Both the position numbers and the translations under genes were made by a program. A stretch of 64,000 nucleotides of DNA from Solanum dulcamara (Eukaryota > Streptophyta > Magnoliopsida > Solanales > Solanaceae), in assembly GCF_947179165.1 (NCBI RefSeq), contig NC_077240.1, forward strand, positions 25,090,001 to 25,154,000, written 5' to 3'. Position 1 is the stretch's first letter. Each line of letters opens with the position of its first letter. Shown piece by piece: positions 45,856 through 56,685 of the stretch. Under the pieces are notes generated by a model that saw only the letters and a program-made list of their open reading frames with translations, did not search any database and was not told where the DNA came from.

Positions 45856-46654
45856 CTACATGGACAAATTTGGACCTTTACCCAAAAGAAGAAAAAAAAC
45901 TCACCAGGATTGCATCTTGAATTTCAGATATGAAAAAAGGGAGTAATTGGATAACTCGAGAAGCTTCTGAAAAGTAAGTGAATGCACCATCAAGATCATT
46001 CTGTCCTATGTCTATCATGTAAAGTGCGTTCTTCAAATCCTCTTTCTCAACCAAGTCTTCCAAACCCTGTCAAATTACAAGTCGAACAAATGTCACATTA
46101 ATTGAGGCCGAGGACTTACCGACGTAGATACACTATCAATATTTTAAAAGGCAAGGTCATGAGCAGGACGTTTTACTTAGCACCACGTGAGACACAAGTG
46201 TTTGGCCAATGCTTCGCTCTGGGACGAATCTCAAACTGTCTTTTAAAACATTGGATACTACTATACCCATAGTAGATTACCTGTGGATTGTAACTGAAGA
46301 TACCTCATAAATTGACGAACTTGAGTACTTAGACTAAATAAAACATTTTTGGGGAGTGTACTTGAACCTCCTACAGCAAAATTTGTCCCGTTCTTAAAAT
46401 TCGACCTAAAAGATTCCAGATATGGAGACAAATAGCTCATGTTCAGATTTTCACCTGAGTCAGAAATTTTAGTAAGGAAAATTAAGAAGATATGAAAATA
46501 TAAAACTTAAAATATGAATCTTACACATTTTTAAATGCATGCAAAAATTGATTGCAATTCAATCTTACGTGAGTTAAGTGCAAAAACTTATTCATGATTG
46601 AGATAGCTCCCGTGACACAATTGCATAGTCTAAATTTGAATATATTAAATAATA

Positions 46655-46886
46655 TTTTTTCTGTCTCAATTAATATGAATCACCTCAGTCCCAAACATAA
46701 TGACATATTTTTATATTTACTAATAATTTAACTTAAAATGCTTATTTTATCTTTTAATGAAATGATTTATAGGTATACAAACATGATTTGTTTTAGACCA
46801 CAAATTTCATGTCAAATCAAACTTTCTTTTTTTTCTTTCTTATGTTCTATGCCAAATCAAACTAACTCGTATAAATTGAAAAAAGT
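46655..46886. mobile_element. Degenerate Stowaway-like MITE in GDSL pseudogene intron 1
   Basis: The left end (tttttctgtctcaattaatatgaatca) and the right end (actcgtataaattgaaaaaagta) resemble diverged Stowaway ends of the CTCCCTCTGTCTCAATTTATATG type in opposite orientation. It begins directly after the sequence tctaaatttgaatatattaaat. Confidence 0.45.
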
Positions 46887-47214
46887 ACGTAACTTATAAA
46901 CATTTGACAAATAAAATTTTATACACCTCTATGTAGTTGAAGTGATAAATAAACCGTGTGCTATTGGAAACTAAGCACACGGAGATAAACTTCACGGGCT
47001 CAATAGAAAAAGAGGAACTCTAATTACAACACACTATTTTTAATTATTATAATTTTTTCTTATTAGTTACTAGATATCGTTAAAATTAGGGATTCTGTTT
47101 ATCTTGTTTCCTTAAAAGTAGATATTTATTATTTTATTTTATCCCTTTTTTATTTGCAGTAAGTATTAGTTAAAATACTATATACATTTTTAATTCTACC
47201 ATTGATTTTTTTTC

Positions 47215-47545
47215 ATAAGTATACAATTTATTAGGTGAATACATATCAATGTACATTAACACAAATGTATACTAATTTATTAGGTGAATAAGGATCAATG
47301 TATACCTATTTATTAGATGAATACAAAAAAATGAACATCATGCAAATAAATGCATATAAATTTGTCAGGTGAAAATTAATTTAAAAAATAATTAAATGTA
47401 TACCATTTCGTTAGGTGAATACGGACCAAGGTATAACAATAGAAATGTATATCAATTTATTAGGTGAATACAAATCAATAAATATCAATGCTAACATATG
47501 TACACAAAATTGCTAGGTAAATTTATTAGCAGATGTATACATTAT
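47215..47545. repeat. Degenerate repeat 'tttattaggtgaata..aatcaatgtatac' in intron 1
   Basis: At least five diverged units of about 45-65 bp share tttattaggtgaatac and caatgtata. Non-coding. Confidence 0.65.
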
Positions 47546-47969
47546 ATGTAAGCAAACTAAGTTGAAAATTAATTTAAAGATAATTACATTCGACAAACAA
47601 TATGTTTATCTTTCCTCATTGTCATTCGTCCTCAATTTCATCAACCTTTCGCTTTTGAGCAACATTAACAGAAGCAATTTGTTTTCCCTTCTATTGATTT
47701 TTTTTTAACGACCTAAACACTTTTTACTTATCGAAGTGTATTTGTATGTAAAGAATTTGACGTAATAGGTGGAGAATCAAGAAAATTGAAATTCTCATCT
47801 CCTTTTCTAACAAAAATTTTATGAGAAGTTGTATTACCAATAAAATTTAACAAAAATCGCAAAACGTCGTAACCTAGATTTTGTCCAAAAAAACTGAAAA
47901 ATTTCCAGTTCTACAAGACGAAATTCACAATTTACGATCATGTATGAAAAAGAGATTTAAGTAGATAAC
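47546..47969. other. Intron 1 sequence up to Copia-2
   Basis: No feature recognised. The last five bases before Copia-2 (ATAAC, 47,965-47,969) are its target duplication. Confidence 0.4.
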
Positions 47970-48300
47970 TGTTGAGATGTAAAGACTAGTTAGGAAATTA
48001 GTTAGAAGTAGGGGTATTATGGTCAATTCCATCTGTCTTGCTTAAACAAACTAACTACCAATTAGTTAGTTTGTTAGTCTAAGTAACTGTGTATATATAG
48101 ACATGTATATGTAATCAAAGTAATGAGGATTAGGGCATTCTTTCACAGAAGCCCCAATAATGAAAATATCTTCCTCTCTCTACTCTCTCTACTCTCTCTA
48201 CTCGCTCTACTCTCTCTACTCTAACTTCTCTCAATCTTCATCTTCTTCTCTATACTGAGCTTAGATGTAAGAAGCTCAGTAAGAAGCTTAGAAAACTTCA
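47970..48300 (+). repeat. Copia-2 5' LTR
   Basis: TGTTGAGATG...AACTTCA, 331 bp, with a TATA-like gtatatatagaca near 48,080-48,092 and a (ctctctcta)n microsatellite near 48,170-48,225. Confidence 0.95.
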
Positions 48301-48312
48301 TGGTATCAGAGT
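48301..48312 (+). other. Copia-2 primer-binding site
   Basis: TGGTATCAGAGT directly after the LTR: initiator-Met tRNA type with a mismatch at the last base compared with Copia-1. Confidence 0.88.
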
Positions 48313-48500
48313 TCGATCGCAGTAAGAAGCTCAGAAAGTTGAGTTCAGAAAGTTGAGTCAAAGACTCGGAAAAATCAGAGTCAAGGATTCAATCGAAAAA
48401 TCAAGGTTCTAGCTAAGTTTTTTTTACAGATCTGAGCTTCATTGAAGCTTCATCGAAGCTCAAACTAATTTCCGCAACAAAGAGCTAAAAGGACAAAAGG

Positions 48501-48642
48501 ATGACAGGCGAAGCCACAGATTCAGCTCAACGAGTGGCTGCATCAGGTTCATCAAACTCGGCAGGTAATAATGGACAAAGTATTGACTATAATCATCCAT
48601 TATTCCTTAGTCCCACGGATGTAAGTGGTGTCAGTACCTGAT
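48501..48642 (+). pseudogene. gag: Copia-2 gag stub with deletion junction
   Basis: The Gag ATG (48,501) and the first about 45 codons are kept, matching the start of Copia-1 Gag (13,724 onward). At about 48,633-48,638 the sequence jumps to what in Copia-1 is the end of Gag (14,946 onward), a loss of about 1.1 kb that includes the whole Gag core and zinc knuckle. The stub meets TGA (48,640-48,642) just past the junction, and pol is in another frame. Confidence 0.9.
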
Positions 48643-51600
48643 TGCAATAAGGCAAACAATGCAGGTAAGGCCTTGTTTGTAACTAGAAATAGTGATGTGT
48701 GGATTGTGGATACAGGTGCAACAAACCATATGGTGTCTAAGATGGAGATGCTGCTAAAAGAGTCTGTACTTAAACTTGACTCTTCGAAGGATGTGTGTTT
48801 ACCAAATAGTGATACAACTCAAGTAACTCACATTGGATCTTGTAGTCTACCATCTAGAAGTCTGATCACTAATGTGTTCCATGTTCCGGGATTCAAGTAC
48901 AACTTAATGTCTGTTAGCAAAATAACCAAGGAGTTAGGGTGTTCAGTCTCTTTCTTCCCTGATTTCTGTGTTTTCCAGGAGCTCTACACTGGGAAGGTGA
49001 AGGAAGTTGGTAGAGAAGAGGGTGGCTTATATCTGCTATGGAGCCAATTAAATCAAGATATTGCAAGTAAGACTCAAGTCTCTGCCAACTCTGTAGATGC
49101 TGGTCAGTCAACAAACAAGGAATCCAATATGGAGCTATGGCATAAAAGGCTAGGACATGTATCTTCAGCTGTACTTGCCAAGATATTCAATATGAATAAA
49201 GTTAGTATGTGTAAGGTGTCTGAGTGCTTAGTGTGTCCATTTGCCAAGCAAACGAGACCTGTATTTTCTTCCAGCATCATCAAAAGCAGTAGCTGTTTTG
49301 AGTTGATTCATGTTGATCTTTGGGGTCCTTATAATACACCTACCTTTGATGGTAACAAGTATTTCCTTACAATTGTTGATGATTTTTCAAGAATGACTTG
49401 GCTATTCTTACTTAAGCACAAGTCAGATGTGTGTGTGTCTCTTAACCTCTTTCTAAAGTATACTAAGAATCAGTTTGGGAAGGTGGTTAAAGTTCTAAGA
49501 TCTGATAATGGTACTGAGTTTGTTAACTCAGTATGTGATAGTATGTTTAAATCACTGGGCATTATACATCAAAGGTCATGTCCATACACTCCTCAACAAA
49601 ATGGTGTGGCTGAGAGGAAACATAGACACCTACTAGAAGTAACCAGAGCCCTCAGATTTCAAGCTAAAATACCTATCAATTTTTGGGGTCACTGTGTGCT
49701 GGCTGCTGCTTATCTAATAAACAGAACTCCTAGTACTGTGCTTGAGTTTCACACTCCCTATGAAAGGTTGTATAGTAGAAAACCAGGTTTATCTCATTTG
49801 AGAACACTTGGTTGTCTAGCTCTAGCCAAGAACCTCACTGAACATGACAAGCTTATGCCCAGATCAAAATCAGCAGTTCACATGGGATATTCTGAAGTAC
49901 AAAAAGGCTATATTTTGTTTGATTTGCACAATAACTCATTTTTTGTCAGCAGGGATGTTCAATTTAGAGAAGACATATTTCCATTCTCCAAGAATGATAA
50001 TTCTACATCTCCACAGTTGTTTGTAGACAACCTACAAAGTCTAGGTAATATAGCTCCACAACTCCATCAAATGCCTCCATTCATAGTTTCAGGTACTGCT
50101 CCACCTGTTCTATCAGCAGAGGATACATGTGTGCATCCAAGAGGTGATGAGCAACACTGGGTGCCTACACAACCACCCACTGATGCAGGTGGCTCTGAGG
50201 TAGCTGAACCAACTATCACTAGAAGATCTGTCAGATCCAAACAGCCTCCCATTTGGCTGAAAGATTTTGTTTCTCTGACTGCCAAACAGGATGTCCAATA
50301 TCCCCTGTCCAACTATGTAGCCTATTCACATCTTTCACCATCTCATCAGTGTTTTATTGTAGCTACATCCTCTGTGATAGAACCCACAAGCTATGCTGAA
50401 GCAATCAAAGATCCCAGATGGGTTGAAGCTATGCAGGCTGAGATCCAGGCCTTAGAAAGCAACAACACCTGGGAGATCACTTCATTACCTGCAGGAAAAA
50501 GACCTATTGGCTGTAGATGGATATACAAGGTCAAGTACAAATCCACAGGAGAAATAGAGAGGTTCAAAGCAAGGTTAGTTGCAAAAGGTTACAGCCAACA
50601 GGAAGGAATTGATTATAAGGAGACCTTCTCTCCTGTTGTGAAAATGGTCACTGTCAGAGCCATTCTCTCCATTGCTGTCTCTAAGAATTGGCACATCCAT
50701 CAAATAGATGTCTTCAATGCCTTCCTCCATGGGGACCTTGAGGATGAAATATATATGCAGCTTCCTCAGGGATTTGTCAGTCAAGGGGAGAAGGTGTGTA
50801 CACTAACAAAGTCCCTCTATGGGCTCAAGCAGGCTCCAAGGCAGTGGAATCACAAACTCACTGAAGCTCTAACCTCTCTTGAGTTCAAACAAAGTCAATA
50901 TGATTACTCCTTGTTCATTAACAAGTCAGCAGAAGGTATTGTAATTGTCCTTGTATATGTAGATGACATGTTAATAACTGGTAGCAGCCTTAAACTGATA
51001 GAAGACACAAAGCAGGCTCTACAAAGAGCCTTCAAAATGAAAGACTTGGGGGAGCTCAAATACTTCCTAGGAATTGAGTTTGCAAGAACCACAGAAGGTG
51101 TACTCATGCATCAAAGGAAGTATACCCTTGAACTTATATCTGAGGTAGGACTATCTGCAGCCAAACCAGCAGGAACTCCCATAGACACCAACATCAAGCT
51201 CACATCAAGGCAGTATGATGATCATGTGAACAAGAAGCTGGAAGAATCAGAAGATCCTTTGGTAGATCAAGCTGCATATCAGAAACTTATAGGTAAGCTA
51301 CTGTACCTCAATATGACAAGGCCAGACATCTCCTTCAGTACTCAGACACTGAGTCAGTTTCTAAATCAACCAAAAAGGTCCCATATGGAGGCTGCACTAA
51401 GGATTGTCAAATACTTGAAGAAACAACCTGGACAAGGTATATTATTGTCCAGTCAGTCAGATAGGCAGGTCACTGCATTTTGTGATGCAGATTGGGCTGC
51501 TTGCCCACTAACCAGGAAGTCAGTCACAGGGTTCATGATCAAGATGGGAAAGTCTCTGGTCTCATAGAAGGCAAAGAAACAAACCACAGTATCAAGGAGC

Positions 51601-51972
51601 TCAGCTGAAGCTGAATATAGAAGTATGGCCTCGACTGTATCAGAACTTGTATGGCTGCTGGGTATGTTGAAAGAAGTGGATGCAGATGTTGAGCTGCCTG
51701 TTCAAATGTATAGTGATAGCAAAGCTGCAATTCAGATTGCAGCAAATCCAGTATATCACGAAAGAACAAAGCACATAGAGATAGATTGCCATTTTATCAG
51801 AGAAAAACTGCAGCAAGGCCTGATAAAGGTAAGTTACTTACCAACTCAAGAACAACCTGCAGATTTGTTAACTAAAGGGCTGTCAAGGGTTCAGCATGAG
51901 CATCTTTTGTCCAAGCTAGGAGCTTTGAACATCTTTGCACCTCCTAGCTTGAAGGGGGGTGTTGAGATGTAA
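48625..51972 (+). pseudogene. pol: Copia-2 pol: protease, integrase, RT, RNase H, with one in-frame stop
   Basis: The frame is open for 980 codons (to 51,567) and, after a single TAG, continues in the same frame to the natural end at 51,972. Protease VDTGATNHMV is near residue 30. The integrase has its zinc site (HKRLGH ... CLVCPF) near 170-210 and D (HVDLWGP), D (RSDNGTEF), E (NGVAERKH). RT has the VKARLVAKGY-type block, DVFNAFLHGDL, and YVDD near 780. RNase H has FCDADWA, then the stop at the Trp of VSWKAKKQ, then [10 protein letters not shown]. The first codon used here is GTG and no natural ATG precedes the protease, because the Gag start is out of frame. The final stop is inside the 3' LTR. 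Confidence 0.92.
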
Positions 51973-52281
51973 AGACTAGTTAGGAAATTAGTTAGAAGTA
52001 GGGGTATTATGGTCAATTCCATCTGTCTTGCTTAAACAAACTAACTACCAATTAGTTAGTTTGTTAGTCTAAGTAACTGTGTATATATAGACATGTATAT
52101 GTAATCAAAGTAATGAGGATTAGGGCATTCTTTCACAGAAGCCCCAATAATGAAAATATCTTCCTCTCTCTACTCTCTCTACTCGCTCTACTCTCTCTAC
52201 TCTAACTTCTCTCAATCTTCATCTTCTTCTCTATACTGAGCTTAGATGTAAGAAGCTCAGTAAGAAGCTTAGAAAACTTCA
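51960..52281 (+). repeat. Copia-2 3' LTR
   Basis: 322 bp, preceded by polypurine tract TTGAAGGGGGG, followed by ATAAC. Confidence 0.95.
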
Positions 52282-52286
52282 ATAAC

Positions 52287-52972
52287 AATGAAATAACACA
52301 ATTTTATTAAATTGCATACACAGAGAAGATTAAACCTTAAGGAATGAAAGTTAAAATTTATGGGTAGAGAAAATTTAGGAGAGCAAAGATTTGAAATACT
52401 TTTGAAGGATTTAAAAAAGAGAAAATAGGGAGAAAAAAAAGATAAAACTCAACTTGTTGCAGTTAGCAATTAATGAATATTTCTCCTTTTCAAGAAAAAA
52501 AATGAAAGGAGCAATCAGAGTTGATGGTCCGTCATCTCGTCAATTATAACCCAGGAAAATTCTCTAGCCTTTAAAAAGCTAAAAACATTAGTTTTAACTC
52601 ATATAGCAGCTGGTGAATAAGGTGAAGGTCATTTGTAATTACAATGGTGTATTAACTGAATTAGATATATTGTCTTAAATTTTCAAATAGATCTGAGGAG
52701 AACAGAGTTGAAAAATGAAAAAAATGAATAGGAATTATACTTTAATTGAGATTCATCAATGGAGCATTATTAGTAAAAATCCCATAACTTTACATTTTCT
52801 CCAGCAACCAAAACGCTCCTTTTTCCTTTCTCTTCAAGTCAAAAATAGAGAAACACGATGGGACGGTATTTCTTTTATCTTTTTTTCTGAAAAAAAAAAT
52901 ACACAGATAAATTAAACTATGTCATAAAAATTGAAACGCTTAGAATAACATAAAATAAGAAGAAGAGCTTAC
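52287..52972. other. Rest of GDSL intron 1 between Copia-2 and exon 1
   Basis: About 690 bases, AT-rich; no element or exon recognised. Confidence 0.5.
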
Positions 52973-53216
52973 AAAGGAAGTCAAGAATCAATCGTCCATC
53001 ACAAAATCTATCAGACGGCTGACGAAAGAAAATACGGCCATATGGAAATTCAAATGTGATTCCATGAGCAGCTGCATAACCACCTGTATCTGAGTTTGAA
53101 TCTCCAAAATTGAAAATCACCATATTTCTACTACACTCTGAAGCAACAAATTGACACATCGAAAAACAGGCTGCTAATACAAACACACAAATACTTTTTC
53201 TACTACTAGTTTTCAT

Positions 53217-56134
53217 CTTCATATATACTTGCTGCTTTAATAACAAATGAGTTTAAACTACAATGGCTCGAGTAAGAGGGGTTCATATGAATCAGAATTT
53301 TGGACGCTGAGCATCTATATATATCTGTATCTATATTTATATTATATTGAACTTTTTGTCATTTATTAAAAGACTTCACTTTTGATAAAATTATTTTTTA
53401 CTAATTTTTTTTTAAAGCATATTAACTATCTCTATTACCTATTAACTATGATAATAAAAATTCTAAAATAATCCATATTCGGGATAGACCTATGACAACT
53501 CAACGTATCCTAAAATAATTTTAAAAAACCATTCTAAGATAATCTATTTTCGTCTATCTCTAGGTCACGCCTCCTAATTATATGTGCCTATAAAATAATA
53601 AAAATAATCCATATTTGTCAATATCTAGGTCTGCTCACACCTATAATCCTATACTTTATGAATGAATCCTTATTATATGTGCCTGTAAAATAATTAAAAA
53701 AAATAAATCCTAATTATATGCGAAAAAGTTTAGAAATAAATAGGATGAAATATTAATTTATGTCTTGTTTGGTTTATGACTGCACTACTTTTATAAAAAA
53801 AATTCTAATTTCATAAATTCTATTCATCGATCTTTTCTACAATTTGTTTTATTTCATCAATTGTTTCTACGTCTTATTTTACAATTTTATTGTCACTTTG
53901 ATTCAATTTTCGGATTTTCTTTATTTTAAATTCTGTCTTTCCTGTTTTAGTTTCATGTTCTTCTACCTTTATTTTTTATGTTCTTGATTTGGACAAAATA
54001 ATATTAATTGTTATGTCAATTTAAGTTGCTTAATTCAAGTTAGATTATGTCCTTATTCACAATTTTCATCTATTCAGGCAAAATGATATCTAAGGTACAC
54101 TAATATCTTCAAATCATCAAATTTTTTTGTTATAAAATTATATATTATTCTATTATAATTTACGTGAATGATTTATTTCAGATAATCTTATAATGGTTTC
54201 TGGAAAAAAATTGATTAGCAAATTTGTGTCAATTAATACTTTAAGAAGATATAATTTTTATTGGATAATAAAAGTGTTAGTCATCGAAAGTAGAGCAATA
54301 TATAAAAAAATTAACAAACGAAGGTATCAGAAAGACCATGACATTAGTTGATGAAGAGGTAATAATTATTATTTATTTGTATTATATTCTATATTTTTTT
54401 ACATATTACATATATATTGTAATCATTACGTTTAAAAATAATAATCTTACAGAACACAAAAATTAACATTATACTTTTCGATGATCATGTTGTAAAGTGG
54501 GAAAAAGCCTTGTAGCAAGAAAATTTTTATTACATCATTATGATGCAACAATGGTGCTAATCCTAATTTTCTTTCGATAAACAAGGGAATTGAGATTGGA
54601 TTTATCAACACTAAGAATGCAACAGTCACTTTTTTATCATTTCTTTTCAAACAATTTTGTTTCATTCGAAAATGCGGCATTATGTATCGAGGGAACAAGC
54701 TTAGGTAATTTCTTTAGATTTCATCAACTAATCTAACATTTAATATAAAATAATATGTTCCACCTATTTACTTAACAATTTCTTATATCATTACATATTT
54801 AATGTTATTTTAGATATACTTGATATCCTTGTGAGTTCAAAGGCCTTTATTGAAGGAAAAACAAAACGAAGAGAGATGGTACTTATAAATGAGAAGTAAA
54901 TTGATCTACGTTTTACATATTTATCATTATAAAAATATGTATGAAAATTTAAAAAATTGTTCTAAAAAGGAATATCCTTTGTTGGAGGGAACATAAGGGA
55001 TAAAGGATTGTTCCCACGAGAAGGTAGGGTGTTGATTGCATTCAAATATTATGTTCCAGGAAAATGATGAGCCATTAACTATAATTAAAGGAAGTAAATT
55101 ACTAAATTGGTGGGAAATAGACTTCTAAATTTCCGGAAAGACATATATGTTTTGTTCAAGGGAAAGGAAGATAAAGTAGTTGCTAATTGATATATAAAAG
55201 AGTCAAGGGGGTAAGTGATAATGTAAAAAAGGATAGGAGGGTGGGAGGGAAAGGAAGTCAAGTGTCCAAAGTCCAAACTACATCTTGAAATACACTCACG
55301 TAAAATGCACATGATGTACGTTCTCTGTGACTTAATATAGTTATTCAACAATCAAAAAGACCGAAGATGAGGGTTATTTGTTTTCAGTGGATATGAGTTT
55401 AATTGGTCGTGAAAAGATGAGGGTACAGTATCTCAAAAAGTCATTCAACTTTGAAAATTTAGAGGAAAATTTGAAGAAATTGTAGGATGAATATGTTAAT
55501 TTTGAAGCTAAAGAGAAAAGAAATACGAAGATTGTTTTATGAAAAAGGTAAAGTCGAAAATCAAACTCTCGAATATTTTTTCTGTTTTGCTGTTTCTTTT
55601 GGTTTACACACGGAATTATAAATTGGCATTAATATTGATGCCTATCAGATCATTCGGATCTTATCCACTAATATAAAATCCTTTGACTTATCACAACTTG
55701 TATGATTGTAGGTTATTACTCAACAATTTGGATGATCCAACATAAAAAGACAACTTTCCAAACCACCCCTAGGCTTATTTAACCTTAAAATTTCAAAATA
55801 TTAACATATACATGATTGACTTTAGTTTTGCTCTCTAATGTTGCCATTCATTTATAGTTTGATTACTCATGACTCTCCTTGCGTCTTTCACCAAAATTTT
55901 ATTTTAGTGTGTAATATAAAGAAAAGGCAAATATATTCTTGATAAATCTATTGCTACAATTAATTTATCACGTGTATAAAAAATGAGAGAATATTGTAGA
56001 ACATTATTTCGAGGAGACTAAAGCCCATATAAGTACCCCTTCCCTTCTTTCTAATTAAGTATCACGTTCTTTTGGCTTTTGTTGGAACGTGTATAGAAAT
56101 GGGGAACGTGTATAGAAATGGTTATTAATTAGTA
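53217..56134. other. Intergenic DNA between the GDSL paralogs, with possible decayed coding traces
   Basis: No intact gene. A TATA-like ctatatatata (about 53,315-53,325) belongs to the GDSL pseudogene promoter. Near 54,450-54,560 the plus strand reads KINIILFDDHVVKWEKAL before a stop, which weakly recalls the OB-fold of RPA70-like proteins common in Helitron remnants. Too degraded to call. A diverged 'tctaggtc...cctataaaataat' motif is repeated at 53,570-53,700. Confidence 0.35.
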
Positions 56135-56409
56135 CTCCCTCAGTTTCATATGAATACTTTTTATTTTACAAGTTAAGAAATCATTAATAGATTGATTAAT
56201 TTTACTAGTTTGCTATTTACTCATACTAATTAGCCTCTTAAAAAAAGATATTTTTGAATCTTCAAAATTTGTTTAAACCTCCAAAGCATATTAATTGTAG
56301 GGGTTAAATGAGAAAAATTTAATTAATTCTATCCTGATTTAATAAGTAATCAAGTAATATGAGACAAATATTTTTAGTAAGAAATCCATTTAATATGAGA
56401 CGGAGGGAA
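56135..56409. mobile_element. Stowaway-type MITE (275 bp)
   Basis: Ends CTCCCTCAGTTTCATAT and, on the opposite strand, TTCCCTCCGTCTCATAT, flanked by TA on both sides (56,133-56,134; 56,410-56,411). CTCCCTCCGT termini and a TA duplication define Stowaway (Tc1/Mariner) MITEs. Confidence 0.85.
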
Positions 56410-56685
56410 TAGTAATAGTTATCTACCGTGCCTAATAAAAATTAATGCGAAACTTTTATATACCACAAGGAGTGGGTGAAATGAAAGGTCAACATAATGA
56501 AAAGGATTTTCTATTTTCCTTTAATCTAAGTCTAGTAATAGTTGAATCATCACAATCAGGATGCGTAATGTTGGGCTAAAACATACTCTTAATATGGTTC
56601 GCGCACAATAATAATAACAAGAGAAAGAAAAAACAAACAAGTTCTTTGTGAGTACACAAGCAAACATAGGAGTGGTAATTAATTT
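56410..56685. other. 3' flank of the GDSL gene
   Basis: No separate feature; probably contains the 3' untranslated region of the downstream (minus-strand) GDSL gene. Confidence 0.4.

Larger units (their letters stand above)
47970..52281 (+). mobile_element. Copia-2: gag-deleted Ty1/Copia element in GDSL intron 1
   Basis: LTRs 47,970-48,300 (331 bp) and 51,960-52,281 (322 bp), flanked by ATAAC (47,965-47,969; 52,282-52,286). By eye the LTRs are identical except for one 9-bp tactctctc unit in a CT-rich repeat, so the insertion is recent. It is the same family as Copia-1 (similar LTR start, homologous pol) but only 4.3 kb because almost all of gag is missing. It lies opposite to the host gene's direction. 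Confidence 0.95.
43627..53216 (-). pseudogene. GDSL esterase/lipase pseudogene (five exons), intron 1 invaded by Copia-2
   Basis: Exons on the minus strand: 52,973-53,216 (start ATG at 53,216), 46,281-46,454, 45,905-46,065/66, 44,570-44,840, 43,627-43,829. Exon 1 encodes a signal peptide followed by FNFGDSNSDTGG, the GDSL block with the nucleophile Ser. Exon 3 has MIDIGQNDL, exon 4 HNTGPLGCLP. Family role: secreted SGNH hydrolases acting on ester substrates at the cell wall. Three lesions stand out against the paralog at 56,686: the exon-3 acceptor is ACAGG/GTTTGG where the paralog has ACAAG/GTTTGG, so the only AG shifts the frame by one; exon 4 ends in a TAA where the paralog has TAT; and exon 5 lacks four bases, losing the catalytic WDGVHYTE frame. 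A TATA-like box lies near 53,315-53,325. Confidence 0.88.
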
